DNA from: Candidatus Companilactobacillus pullicola
Lineage (GTDB): Bacteria > Bacillota > Bacilli > Lactobacillales > Lactobacillaceae
Length of the DNA stretch: 64,000 nt
Assembly (NCBI GenBank): GCA_019116025.1
Contig: DXCM01000035.1
Span: 1 to 64,000 of the forward strand
Direction of reading: 5' to 3'
The notes below the pieces were generated by a model, which worked only from the letters and a program-made list of their open reading frames with translations, ran no database searches and was not told where the DNA came from. Made by a program: the position numbers and the translations under genes. Below are positions 27,733 to 36,563 of this stretch, piece after piece. Numbering within the stretch: the first letter of the stretch is position 1; the number at the start of each line of letters is the position of its first letter.

Positions 27733-28851
27733 ATGAAATTAATTGCGACTATGTCAAGCGGCTTTGAATCTGTAACCGCAAAAGAACTACAGAATTTGGG
27801 ATACGATACAAAGACCGAGAACGGTAAGGTCTATTTTGACGGTGAATATGAAGATATTGCGAAAACTAACTTGTGGCTTCGCAGTGCTGATCGAATCAAA
27901 ATTTTGATTGGTACTTTCAAAGCTACAACTTTCGAAGAATTATTCGATAAAGTTTATGCAATCGACTGGGATAATTGGCTACCTTTAAATGCAGCTTTCC
28001 CTATTAAGGCTAGAACTGTCAAATCACAATTACATTCTGAACGTGATATTCAAGCTATTACTAAAAAAGCTATTGTTAACAAAATGGCTGATGTTTTCAT
28101 GCGTCGTGGACGTTTACCAGAGACTGGTGCAAAATTTCAAATTGAAACTCGTATTCATAAAGATATGGTTGAAGTAACACTTGATACAACCGGCGAATCA
28201 CTTTATAAACGTGGTTACCGTGTGGAACATGGTGCTGCTCCATTGAAGGAAAATTTTGCGGCAGCAATGATTCTCTTGACTGTTTGGCATCCAGAAGAAG
28301 ATCCATTCATGGACCCTACAACAGGTTCTGGTACAATTGCGATTGAAGCAGCTCGTATGGCGAAAAACATTGCTCCTGGTATCTTACGCCACTTCCTATT
28401 TGAGGATTTTGACTGGTTCGATCCTAAGATTCTCGCTAATCTTAAAGAAGAAGCCAAGGCTGGTGTCAAAAAAGATCTTGATTTAGATATTTTTGCCAGT
28501 GATATCGATGGATCAATGATCGACGTGGCTAAATTAAACGCTCACGATGCCGGTGTCTTACACGATATCCAATTCAAACAGATTGCTGTAAAGGATTTGA
28601 AGATCGAAGGAGAGTACGGAACAATTATTTCTAACCCTCCTTATGGTCAACGTATGAGTGACATGGCTGGCGTTAGAAAACTATATAAAGAAATGGGAGA
28701 AGTCTTCTCGACCGCTCCCACTTGGAATAAATATATTCTAACCAGTGATGTTGAATTTGAAAAATATTATGGTGAATTAGCTACTAAGAAACGTAAACTT
28801 TATAATGGTTCTATCAGAACTGATATGTACCAATACTGGGCAAAGCACTAA
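27733..28851 (+). CDS. ypsC: THUMP-domain class I RNA methyltransferase (YpsC/RlmL-like)
   Basis: The 372-residue protein has an N-terminal ferredoxin-like plus THUMP region (about 1-160) and a Rossmann methyltransferase domain. The latter has DPTTGSGTIAIEAA (SAM loop) and the catalytic SNPPYGQRM motif of N2-guanine methyltransferases. It should methylate 23S rRNA guanosine. A longer frame runs upstream into rnpB; the ATG at 27733 with AGAGGGAG in front is the sensible start. It converges with the CorA gene, overlapping by 4 nt. Confidence 0.92.
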   Translation: MKLIATMSSGFESVTAKELQNLGYDTKTENGKVYFDGEYEDIAKTNLWLRSADRIKILIGTFKATTFEELFDKVYAIDWDNWLPLNAAFPIKARTVKSQLHSERDIQAITKKAIVNKMADVFMRRGRLPETGAKFQIETRIHKDMVEVTLDTTGESLYKRGYRVEHGAAPLKENFAAAMILLTVWHPEEDPFMDPTTGSGTIAIEAARMAKNIAPGILRHFLFEDFDWFDPKILANLKEEAKAGVKKDLDLDIFASDIDGSMIDVAKLNAHDAGVLHDIQFKQIAVKDLKIEGEYGTIISNPPYGQRMSDMAGVRKLYKEMGEVFSTAPTWNKYILTSDVEFEKYYGELATKKRKLYNGSIRTDMYQYWAKH

Positions 28852-29792
28852 AGACTATTGCGTCTATGCAAGTCCCAAAGAATAACTAAAATAATAACGA
28901 CGGTAACGATTAATGAAAAGATCCAAGACCATTCTTGGTTAGCCACGGGCAATTTCATATTCATACCGTAAAAACCTGATACGATCGTGGGGATGCTTAA
29001 AATGATAGTGTAAACTGTCAGCACCTTCATGGTCGTATTTGTTCTATTATTCAAAATATTGTTGTAAGTGTTAGAAATCCGATCAATAATATCGGAACTC
29101 AGATTGACTTGATTCTTGATCTGTTCAATTTCGATAACAGAATCATGAAGATGCTCGTGCGTAGCTTTAGTTAGGTGAAGTTGTTGGACTTTCCCACTAG
29201 AAATGAGCTCTATCTCATTTAAAACAGTTGCATTGCCATTAATGGCGGTACTCAAATAAGTAGTTAGATCCTGTAATTCAGCCAGATCCAAAATTTGGCT
29301 TTCTGAGGAACGATGTTTCTTGATCAATCGTTGAATCTTATTTCTTGTAGAGTCGGTTTCGCTGATCTGATCGCTGTAATCACTGGAAATCTGATCAAAA
29401 GTATGAAAAATCAACTCCCAAAGCAGGTCTTCTCGGCCTTCATTAAAGTTTTCTTTTGCGTACAGGAGATAATCTCTCACATAATGAGTAGCGTCATTTG
29501 TAAACAAAAAGAGCTGCTTATCTTTGATGGCAAAAGAAATGGGTAAGACTCTTTGGGATAAGTCGTTACTCTGTTCATTTTCGTTTTGTACATTGTAGAC
29601 AATCAGAAAAGTCTGACTGTATTCATCATATTCAAATCGAGCACGTTCATTTTCATCATCAGCGTAATCAAGAATCTCATTGGTTAAACTGTAGTTTTCA
29701 ATTAAAGAAGTTCGGTCTGAATTGCTTAAATTGGTGGTTGAATGAACATCCACTAATGTATAATTTTGGTCTAACGCTTTTTCATTAATCAT
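28848..29792 (-). CDS. CorA-family divalent cation transporter
   Basis: The 314-residue protein has a long soluble, helical N-terminal part and two membrane helices at the very end. The family signature GMN is present at the end of the first (SGFYGMNMKLPVA). It probably carries Mg2+ or another divalent cation into the cell. AAGGGGAT precedes the ATG at 29792. It lies behind lplA, but a strong terminator sits between them, so it probably has its own promoter. Confidence 0.93.
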   Translation of the reverse strand: MINEKALDQNYTLVDVHSTTNLSNSDRTSLIENYSLTNEILDYADDENERARFEYDEYSQTFLIVYNVQNENEQSNDLSQRVLPISFAIKDKQLFLFTNDATHYVRDYLLYAKENFNEGREDLLWELIFHTFDQISSDYSDQISETDSTRNKIQRLIKKHRSSESQILDLAELQDLTTYLSTAINGNATVLNEIELISSGKVQQLHLTKATHEHLHDSVIEIEQIKNQVNLSSDIIDRISNTYNNILNNRTNTTMKVLTVYTIILSIPTIVSGFYGMNMKLPVANQEWSWIFSLIVTVVIILVILWDLHRRNSL

Positions 29793-29829
29793 TTTTTATC
29801 CCCTTATTAAGGATAATGATACCAAAAAT

Positions 29830-29870
29830 AAAAAGTGGGTTGAGAATTATTTTTCTCAATCCACTTTTTT
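29830..29870. terminator. Terminator of lplA
   Basis: AAAAAGTGGGTTGAGAA and TTCTCAATCCACTTTTT form a 17-bp stem with one G-T pair and poly-A/T on both sides. Confidence 0.88.
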
Positions 29871-29885
29871 ATATGAATAAGTAGG

Positions 29886-30899
29886 TTATGGTGTGAATAA
29901 TTTCAATAATTCAACTTCGGGAATACCCTTGAAGTAGTCATCCAAATTAAATTGGTCTAATACTTTTAAAATATCTTCACGATCAAATTTAACATTCAAT
30001 AATTTTTGTTTAATATCATTAACATCTTTCATACCAAAGAAATCACCGTATATTTCAACGTTTTCAACTTTACCACTTTCAATATTGTAACGAATATCAA
30101 CCGTTCCCATATCGAAGTGTTTTATTTGTTTAGCAGTGAAAGCAGGGGACTTGCCATAAACCCAATCCCAATTGTAGTAATATTTCTCTTTGATCTTATC
30201 AATTTCTTTTTGGTCTTCAGGAGTAACAATGTATTCACGATCTTTAATGTCATCCAAGTTATCGGCGTGGAATAATTCCAATAGTAATTTATCACGGAAT
30301 TGTTCAGTTGTTAGATCTTGATACTCAGGTGCTAGATAAGGACGTAAGTTAGTTACACGACTTCTGATCGATTTAATACCCTTAGAGGCAATCTTGTCCT
30401 TTTGAACATGTAAAGCCTTTGTTAGGACATCTAGATCCACATCAAGTGACAAAGTTCCATGTGAGAATGTTTTACCATTTCTAGAATACATAGCATTGCC
30501 AGAGAATTTCTTTCCATCAACTAATAGGTCGTTTCGACCAGAAACTTCAGCGGTAGTTGCACCCATTTGGTGAAGGGCGTCGATGATTGGTTGTGTGAAT
30601 GACTTGAAGTCACCAAAATTCTTATCATCTGAGTCAACCACAAAACTAAAACAAAGGTTACCTAGATCTTGATAAACTGCACCACCACCAGAAATTCTGC
30701 GGGTTACAGTAATGTGATTATCGGCTATATAATCACTGTTGATTTCTTCGATCGTATTTTGATTACGACCAACAATGATACAAGGTTTTTCAATGTAGAA
30801 AAGGACTAGTGGCTCATCGAATTCAACATTGTTCATTAAATATTGTTCGGTAGCAAGGTTATCACGAATATCGCGATCTTTCATAACAACGTAGTACAT
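29886..30899 (-). CDS. lplA: Lipoate-protein ligase A
   Basis: The 337-residue enzyme activates lipoate with ATP and attaches it to the E2 and GcvH lipoyl domains. Seen are the lipoate-binding RRISGGGAVYQDLGNLCFSF, the catalytic-lysine region GKKFSGNAMYSRNGKTFSHG and a C-terminal accessory domain (about 250-337). AGGAGG precedes the ATG. A cre-like site lies upstream. No lipoyl-enzyme genes are adjacent. Confidence 0.95.
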   Translation of the reverse strand: MYYVVMKDRDIRDNLATEQYLMNNVEFDEPLVLFYIEKPCIIVGRNQNTIEEINSDYIADNHITVTRRISGGGAVYQDLGNLCFSFVVDSDDKNFGDFKSFTQPIIDALHQMGATTAEVSGRNDLLVDGKKFSGNAMYSRNGKTFSHGTLSLDVDLDVLTKALHVQKDKIASKGIKSIRSRVTNLRPYLAPEYQDLTTEQFRDKLLLELFHADNLDDIKDREYIVTPEDQKEIDKIKEKYYYNWDWVYGKSPAFTAKQIKHFDMGTVDIRYNIESGKVENVEIYGDFFGMKDVNDIKQKLLNVKFDREDILKVLDQFNLDDYFKGIPEVELLKLFTP

Positions 30900-30922
30900 A
30901 AAAAGTACCTCCTCATCTGAAT

Positions 30923-30936
30923 TGGAAACGTTTTTA
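30923..30936 (+). promoter_or_regulatory. Possible cre site upstream of lplA
   Basis: TGGAAACGTTTTTA has one deviation from the cre consensus and lies about 25-40 nt upstream of the lplA start. Carbon control of lipoylation is plausible but unproven. Confidence 0.45.
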
Positions 30937-30968
30937 TACTAGCACAGTTATCAATTTTTAGAAACAAA

Positions 30969-31370
30969 TTAACCACGGTTTTTACGTAACGATAACATTT
31001 TCTGATGAACTAGAGCGTGAGCTTCGCGATTATCCTTATCTGCTATGTGTTTGATGAAGTAACTTGGAAATTCTTCTAAATTCTGCAAAATCTCATCCAA
31101 TATTGCTTGATAATGTTTTGAATACCTTTTTTCAACACTATCGACCACAATTTGACTGTCAGAATGAATTAAAACTATCTCATCGTTCCAATGATTTTTT
31201 ATAATTTTATCCAAAGCTATTTTTAATGCCATAAATTCTAAAAAGTGATTATCATCAGAATTTTGAGCTTGAGCATCAGTATAAATTTTATTATCAAGCC
31301 TTATTACAAAGCTAACGACGCCTAGATTTAAATTAGTATTTAATCCGGCATCGGTGTACAATTTAATCAT
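30969..31370 (-). CDS. RNase H-like protein (RNase HI fold)
   Basis: The 133-residue protein follows the RNase HI pattern. An acidic residue ends the first strand (KLYTDAGLN, Asp7), Glu lies in HFLEFMALKIAL, Asp in LIHSDSQIVV and Asp in KDNREAHALVHQ. It resembles the short cell-wall-enzyme or ribonuclease HI paralogues that sit next to ebsA in lactic acid bacteria (EbsB-region genes). It could degrade RNA in RNA-DNA hybrids. Divergent from ebsA. Confidence 0.82.
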   Translation of the reverse strand: MIKLYTDAGLNTNLNLGVVSFVIRLDNKIYTDAQAQNSDDNHFLEFMALKIALDKIIKNHWNDEIVLIHSDSQIVVDSVEKRYSKHYQAILDEILQNLEEFPSYFIKHIADKDNREAHALVHQKMLSLRKNRG

Positions 31371-31397
31371 ATTTATTAAAACCTTTCAGGAGAAATT

Positions 31398-31796
31398 ATG
31401 TCAAAGAAACATTTTGTTCAACCAGCAGGCCCATGGGGAATCATAATGTGGTCGCTTGCGCTCAGTCTTGTATGTTTGGGGATTATTTTACAACTGGAGA
31501 TAATGTCTTTGAGTATTGTTCCGTTCTTAGTTTGGATTCTAGACGCAGTCTACGTAATCTATATTATATCTAACTCTTGGGTGAAGTTTACAAATAGTCA
31601 AGTTGTTATCAAGGAACCTTACTACAAAACGCGTATTTTTGAGAGTAAAGATGTTAATATTAGGGCGAATAACCAATGGACTTTGGAATTTAGTTTCAGT
31701 AATCATGATTATTTTCCATTTAAGATTACTTCCACAAAGGGTATTTTAAAATTAATTAGAAAAGAAGCAGGTGAAAGCAATGTCATTTCCAAGTGA
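31398..31796 (+). CDS. ebsA: EbsA family membrane protein
   Basis: The 132-residue protein has two hydrophobic helices (about 13-32 and 36-56) and a beta-rich C-terminal part ([20 protein letters not shown]). This matches the EbsA family first described in an enterococcal pheromone-response locus; its function is not established. The gene is divergent from the RNase H-like gene and overlaps fhs by 17 nt. Confidence 0.75.
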   Translation: MSKKHFVQPAGPWGIIMWSLALSLVCLGIILQLEIMSLSIVPFLVWILDAVYVIYIISNSWVKFTNSQVVIKEPYYKTRIFESKDVNIRANNQWTLEFSFSNHDYFPFKITSTKGILKLIRKEAGESNVISK

Positions 31797-33462
31797 TATC
31801 GAAATTGCTCAAATAAATGAGCACGATAATATGAAAAATATTAACGAAATTGCCAACAAAATCGGTTTGACACCAGATGATATTGAACCATATGGACACT
31901 ATAAAGCTAAGTTTTCTGGTCGCAGTATTGCCAAATCAATGGAAAAAGACGATGGAAAACTTATTTTAGTTACATCGATCAATCCAACTCCAGCCGGAGA
32001 GGGTAAATCAACTGTCGCTATCGGATTAGCTGATTCACTTCAATCATTGGGCAAGAAAACTGTTCTAGCATTACGTGAACCTTCATTAGGACCTGTCATG
32101 GGTATGAAGGGTGGCGCCACTGGTGGTGGTTACGCTCAAGTAGTTCCTATGGAAGATATTAATTTACATTTTACAGGCGATATGCACGCCTTAACTTCAG
32201 CTGTTAACACTTTAGCAGCTTTGATCGATAACCATATTCATCAAGGGAACCAATTAAACATTGATCCTCGTCGTATTGTTTGGAAACGTGCTTTAGATAT
32301 TAATGATCGTGCCTTAAGAAATACCGTTATTGGTTTGGGTGGACCATTTAACTCCATGCCACGTGAAGAACACTTTGAAATTACGGTTGCCAGTGAATTA
32401 ATGGCTGTCCTTTGCTTAGCTCAAGACATTGATGATTTGAAAGAAAGAATCTCAAGTATCTTGATTGCTTATACTTTTGACAAGAAACCTATCTTTGTTC
32501 GTGACTTACACATTGAAGGGGCAATCACAGTTCTATTAAAAGATGCTTTGAAACCTAACTTGGTACAAACACTTGAAAACACACCAGCTATCATTCATGG
32601 TGGTCCATTCGCTAATATTGCCCATGGATGTAACAGTATCTTAGCTACTAAACTAGCTATGAAACTAGGCGACTACGCTGTCACAGAAGCTGGATTTGGT
32701 GCTGATCTTGGTGGCGAGAAGTTCATGGATATCGTAACTCCTAGATTGAGTCACGCTCCAAATGCTATCGTCATTGTTGCCACAATTCGTGCTTTGAAGT
32801 ACAACGGTGGTCAGGCTCTTAGTGACATTCAAAATGAAGATCTCAACGCTTTGAATCTTGGTTTCAAGAATTTGAAACGTCATATTCACAACATGCGTTA
32901 TTATCATGTGCCAGTTGTCGTAGCTATCAACAAGTTTGCAACTGATACAGATAACGAAATCAAACTTTTGATCAGTCTCTGTGATGAAGTAGGCGTTGAT
33001 GTACAACTCGCTGAAATCCATCATGAAGGTAGCAAGGGTGGACAAGCTCTAGCTAAAGCTGTTATTAAAGCAACTGAAAAGGAATCACAATACACTCGTC
33101 TTTATGAAGACGAAGAGACTACCGAAGCTAAAATCGCTACGATTGCTTCTGAAGTTTATGGTGCTAACAACGTTGAATACAGTAAAAAGGCTAGAAATCA
33201 ATTACAAGTATTAAAAGATAATGCTTGGGATGACCTACCAATCTGTGTTGCCAAAACACAATATTCACTTAGTGATGATCCTAAACGTCTTGGTAGTCCT
33301 AAAGACTTTACACTTCACGTTACTGATATCGTGCCAAAACTTGGTGCCGGATTCGTCGTTGTCTTAACTGGTAACATTATGACAATGCCTGGTTTACCAA
33401 AGAAACCCGCTGCCTTGAATATGGATGTTGATAATGAAGGAACTATTGGAGGATTATTCTAG
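31780..33462 (+). CDS. fhs: Formate-tetrahydrofolate ligase
   Basis: The 560-residue enzyme makes 10-formyl-THF from formate, THF and ATP for purine and fMet synthesis. Its P-loop is [19 protein letters not shown] near residue 67, followed by [20 protein letters not shown] and the conserved [12 protein letters not shown] at the end. Length is normal. The ATG at 31780 follows AGGTGA. Its stop overlaps the lspA start by one base. Confidence 0.97.
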   Translation: MSFPSDIEIAQINEHDNMKNINEIANKIGLTPDDIEPYGHYKAKFSGRSIAKSMEKDDGKLILVTSINPTPAGEGKSTVAIGLADSLQSLGKKTVLALREPSLGPVMGMKGGATGGGYAQVVPMEDINLHFTGDMHALTSAVNTLAALIDNHIHQGNQLNIDPRRIVWKRALDINDRALRNTVIGLGGPFNSMPREEHFEITVASELMAVLCLAQDIDDLKERISSILIAYTFDKKPIFVRDLHIEGAITVLLKDALKPNLVQTLENTPAIIHGGPFANIAHGCNSILATKLAMKLGDYAVTEAGFGADLGGEKFMDIVTPRLSHAPNAIVIVATIRALKYNGGQALSDIQNEDLNALNLGFKNLKRHIHNMRYYHVPVVVAINKFATDTDNEIKLLISLCDEVGVDVQLAEIHHEGSKGGQALAKAVIKATEKESQYTRLYEDEETTEAKIATIASEVYGANNVEYSKKARNQLQVLKDNAWDDLPICVAKTQYSLSDDPKRLGSPKDFTLHVTDIVPKLGAGFVVVLTGNIMTMPGLPKKPAALNMDVDNEGTIGGLF

Positions 33463-33926
33463 TGCAGTTGATTTATTGGTTGCTTTGCGCAATCTTAATT
33501 GTTGGTGATCAGGGACTTAAATTTTATGTCACCAATAATATTGCTCCAATGAGTGTCCATGAGTTTATTCCAGGAATTCTGTCTATAACACATATCACTA
33601 ATACTGGTGCAGCTTGGAGTATGCTTGAAGGGAAGATGATGTTCTTTTATCTAGTAACTATCATTGCTGTCGTAGTGTTAGTTTATCTTTTCATCAAAGC
33701 TGCTAAAAATGAATACATGTATCGTTTTGCTCTGATTTTCCTTTTAGCGGGAACAATTGGTAACGCAATTGATCGTTTTAGTAGACATTTTGTGGTAGAT
33801 ATGTTTAATTTAGATTTTATGAATTTTCCAATATTTAATTTAGCGGACACTTATATTACGATTGGTGTAATATTAATAATTGTATCTTTGTTTGTCCAAT
33901 TAGCAGGTGAGAAAAATAATAAGTAA
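33462..33926 (+). CDS. lspA: Lipoprotein signal peptidase (SPase II)
   Basis: The 154-residue membrane protease removes lipoprotein signal peptides. Four membrane segments are visible, and the two catalytic Asp lie in GNAIDRF and FNLADTYI. The GTG start at 33462 shares one base with the fhs stop codon and is preceded by GGAGG. It overlaps rluD by 20 nt. Confidence 0.96.
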   Translation: MQLIYWLLCAILIVGDQGLKFYVTNNIAPMSVHEFIPGILSITHITNTGAAWSMLEGKMMFFYLVTIIAVVVLVYLFIKAAKNEYMYRFALIFLLAGTIGNAIDRFSRHFVVDMFNLDFMNFPIFNLADTYITIGVILIIVSLFVQLAGEKNNK

Positions 33927-34827
33927 GTCTTTCGAATTAGAATACAGTGAACCAAAGAAGAATCGTTTAGACGCCTATTTGAATAGTGAATTAGACGATT
34001 TAACCAGATCTCAGATCCAAAAATTAATTAAAGAACAACACATCCTAGTCAATGGTCAGCCAGTTAGTAAAACTGGCTACAAGATCGTAGCTAACGACAA
34101 GATCACGGTCAATATCCCTGAAGAAGAACCTATTAAGGCTGTTCCTGAAGATATTCCAATCGACGTCGTCTATGAAGATCAAGATGTGATTGTCGTCAAT
34201 AAACCCCAGGGAATGGTTGTCCATCCCGCTGCCGGTCATCCAGATAAGACACTCGTAAATGCTATCTTATATCACAGTAAGATCAATGATGACGATGTAG
34301 TACGTCCAGGAATCGTGCACCGTATCGATAAGGACACTTCAGGGCTACTCATGATTGCTAAAAATAATTTAGCTAAACAATCATTGATGAAACAGTTAAA
34401 AGATAAAAGTAATTTACGTGAATATCTGGCAATTGTTCATGGTAACTTTAAAGAGAAAAAAGGAAAGATCAACGCTCCTTTAGGCAGATCAAAGTTTGAT
34501 CGTAAAAAGCAAGCCGTCGTCGAAGATGGTCGTCATGCCGTAACTCACTTTGAAGTTCTAGAACAATTTGAGGACTACTCGTTACTGAAATTGAAACTGG
34601 AAACTGGTCGAACTCATCAAATCAGAGTTCATATGCAATATATTGGTCATCCTGTTGCAGGAGATCCTTTGTATGGCCCTAAGAATACGTTACCTGGTAA
34701 GGGACAATTCTTACATGCTCAGACACTTGGATTTGAGCATCCCAGAACTCATGAGTGGATGCAATTTTCAATCGAGCCTCCAAAAATTTTTCAAGAGACT
34801 CTTAAGCAATTACGTTCTCAACATTAA
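33907..34827 (+). CDS. rluD: 23S rRNA pseudouridine synthase, RluD type
   Basis: The protein of about 306 residues has an N-terminal S4 RNA-binding domain (LDAYLNSELDDLTRSQIQKL) and the catalytic Asp in GIVHRIDKDTSGLLMIAKN. It should isomerise uridines in 23S rRNA helix 69. The start is unclear. The GTG at 33907 has no good ribosome site, while AGGTGA at 33905-33910 would suit an unusual ATA codon at 33916 or 33919. The lspA-rluD-pyrR order is conserved in Firmicutes. Confidence 0.95.
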   Translation: MRKIISKSFELEYSEPKKNRLDAYLNSELDDLTRSQIQKLIKEQHILVNGQPVSKTGYKIVANDKITVNIPEEEPIKAVPEDIPIDVVYEDQDVIVVNKPQGMVVHPAAGHPDKTLVNAILYHSKINDDDVVRPGIVHRIDKDTSGLLMIAKNNLAKQSLMKQLKDKSNLREYLAIVHGNFKEKKGKINAPLGRSKFDRKKQAVVEDGRHAVTHFEVLEQFEDYSLLKLKLETGRTHQIRVHMQYIGHPVAGDPLYGPKNTLPGKGQFLHAQTLGFEHPRTHEWMQFSIEPPKIFQETLKQLRSQH

Positions 34828-34831
34828 GTCG

Positions 34832-34840
34832 TGCTATAAT
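34832..34840 (+). promoter_or_regulatory. Extended -10 promoter of pyrR unit
   Basis: TGCTATAAT is an extended -10 box right after the rluD stop. The -35 region is weak. Transcription would begin near 34847, upstream of the leader terminator. Confidence 0.6.
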
Positions 34841-34877
34841 CTACAAATAGAATTGTGTGCGATTATAAAATAAATTG

Positions 34878-34904
34878 AAGCACTCACTTTGTGAGTGCTT
34901 TTTT
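34878..34904 (+). terminator. Terminator in the pyrR leader (possible attenuator)
   Basis: AAGCACTCAC, a TTT loop and GTGAGTGCTT form a 10-bp stem followed by a T-run, 17 nt before the pyrR start codon and downstream of the putative promoter. It may end the lspA-rluD transcript, attenuate pyrR, or both. Confidence 0.8.
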
Positions 34905-34920
34905 GAAAGTAGGGAAAAAT

Positions 34921-35448
34921 ATGGCTAAAGAAATTATTGACGGTCAAACAATGACTAGAGCTTTGACACGTATAACTTATGAAATTATTGAAAGAAATAA
35001 GGGGATTGAAGATTTAGTCCTTGTCGGAATTAAAACACGCGGAGTTTTCGTAGCTCACCGTATTGAGTCACGTTTAAAACAGTTGGAAAATATCTCTATT
35101 CCTGTCGCTGAATTGGATATAACTCCATATCGCGACGACAAAACACACGAAGAAAAGGATATTTCCGAAGTAAAGACTCAGCCTTTAGATATCGATATCA
35201 ATAACAAACACATTATTTTAACTGACGATGTTTTATACACAGGACGTACGATTCGTGCAGCTATGGATGCCTTAATGAGTTCAGGTCGTCCAAAGAAAAT
35301 TTCTTTGGCTGTATTGGTTGATCGTGGACATCGTGAATTGCCAATCCGCGCTGATTTTGTTGGAAAAAATATACCAACTTCTCAAAAAGAGAAAATCAAA
35401 GTTTCGATGAAAGAAATCGATGGAGAAGATAAGATTGAAATCGAATAA
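34921..35448 (+). CDS. pyrR: PyrR, pyrimidine operon regulator / UPRTase-like
   Basis: The 175-residue protein has the phosphoribosyltransferase fold with the PRPP-binding loop [20 protein letters not shown] and the PyrR-typical ending [18 protein letters not shown]. PyrR binds pyr mRNA leaders when UMP is high and so causes termination. Start ATG at 34921 with AGGG in front. It is followed after 26 nt by the CarA-like and CarB-like genes, so this is a short pyrR-led operon without pyrB or pyrC. The leader lacks the classic PyrR-binding loop I looked for. Confidence 0.95.
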   Translation: MAKEIIDGQTMTRALTRITYEIIERNKGIEDLVLVGIKTRGVFVAHRIESRLKQLENISIPVAELDITPYRDDKTHEEKDISEVKTQPLDIDINNKHIILTDDVLYTGRTIRAAMDALMSSGRPKKISLAVLVDRGHRELPIRADFVGKNIPTSQKEKIKVSMKEIDGEDKIEIE

Positions 35449-35474
35449 CTACAATTTTTGAGGAGTTGCTAAAA

Positions 35475-36563
35475 ATGAAACGTTATTTAATCTTAGAAGA
35501 CGGAACTGTGTTTCCTGGAGAAGGGTTCGGATCTTCTATCATTACCACGGGACAATTGGTAATATCAAATAATCGTACTGGAATTGAACAATCCGTAACC
35601 GATCCTAATGCCGAGGGTCAAATTATTGCATTCACAATTCCTTCTGTTGGTAGCTCAGGAATTAATCGAGATTTTTATGAATCTATCAATTCACAATGTA
35701 AGGGTGTCGTTATCGGTTCATCAAGCACTTCGACTGTTGATGATTCCGTATCCTTTCAAGACTGGATCGCCAGTTTAAGAATACCTGGAATTAAGAACGT
35801 TGATGTCAGAGCTTTATCAAGACACATCGCCGAACATGGTGAAATGAAAGCTAGTATCATGGATACCCATGATGAACATGCTATCGACCAAATTAAGGCG
35901 TTAGTTTTACCACCCGATTTGGTTAAAAGAGTCTCAACACGACAATCGTATCCCAATCCTAATACTGGCTTGAAGATTGTTATTGTTGACTTAGGATTAA
36001 AGTATTCTATTTTACGTCAATTATCATACCGAGATTGTAATTCTATTATTGTCAATTACAACTCGACTGCAAAAGAAATCGAGAACTTGCATCCCGATGG
36101 CATAATCTATTCTAATGGACCAGGTAATCCTAAGGATCTGCCAAATGTCATCAAGACTATTCAAATTTTACAAAAGAGACATCCAATTTTGGGTATTGGC
36201 TTAGGTAACTTGTTGATAGCTTTAGCTAATGATTGTCAAATAATTCCATTAGCTAATCCACATCACGAATCTTCATTGGCAGTTAAGGAAGTCGCCAGTG
36301 GCAAGATTGATTTTGTAAACCATAATCATTCTTATACCTTGGACCAAAAATATATCGGTTCATCCGATTTTATCGTTACCAACATTTGTGTGGCTGATGG
36401 AACGATTGAAGGTATCCGTCATGAATATTTACCAATTATGGGGGTACTCTTCGAACCAGAAGCTGCGCCGGGACCAACTGATGGTTATTATGTCTTCGAT
36501 GAATTTATTGATTTGATCGATTCAGTTAAACAACAAGAGGGGGCTGGAAATCAATGGAATTAA
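35475..36563 (+). CDS. CarA-like protein, glutaminase site lost (pseudo-CPSase small subunit)
   Basis: The 362-residue protein aligns end to end with carbamoyl-phosphate synthase small subunit: LILEDGTVFPGEGFGSS at the start, then the class I glutaminase domain. The catalytic residues are changed. Where CarA has GICLGHQ, this reads GIGLGNL, so the nucleophile Cys is Gly242 (codon GGC). Where CarA has FHPEASPGP, it reads FEPEAAPGP, so the catalytic His is Glu327; only Glu329 remains. Glutamine hydrolysis should be impossible. The frame is intact and the ribosome site is good (AGGAG, 9 nt), so the gene looks maintained. It overlaps the CarB-like gene by 10 nt. Confidence 0.85.
   Translation: MKRYLILEDGTVFPGEGFGSSIITTGQLVISNNRTGIEQSVTDPNAEGQIIAFTIPSVGSSGINRDFYESINSQCKGVVIGSSSTSTVDDSVSFQDWIASLRIPGIKNVDVRALSRHIAEHGEMKASIMDTHDEHAIDQIKALVLPPDLVKRVSTRQSYPNPNTGLKIVIVDLGLKYSILRQLSYRDCNSIIVNYNSTAKEIENLHPDGIIYSNGPGNPKDLPNVIKTIQILQKRHPILGIGLGNLLIALANDCQIIPLANPHHESSLAVKEVASGKIDFVNHNHSYTLDQKYIGSSDFIVTNICVADGTIEGIRHEYLPIMGVLFEPEAAPGPTDGYYVFDEFIDLIDSVKQQEGAGNQWN

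Noticed and set aside
32665-33045. Antisense frame of 126 codons inside fhs
   Set aside because: It is a shadow of the well-conserved fhs coding frame, with no family likeness.
34841-34877. Search for the PyrR-binding loop in the pyrR leader
   Set aside because: No stem-loop with the usual conserved hexaloop was found; only a small 5-bp stem is present.
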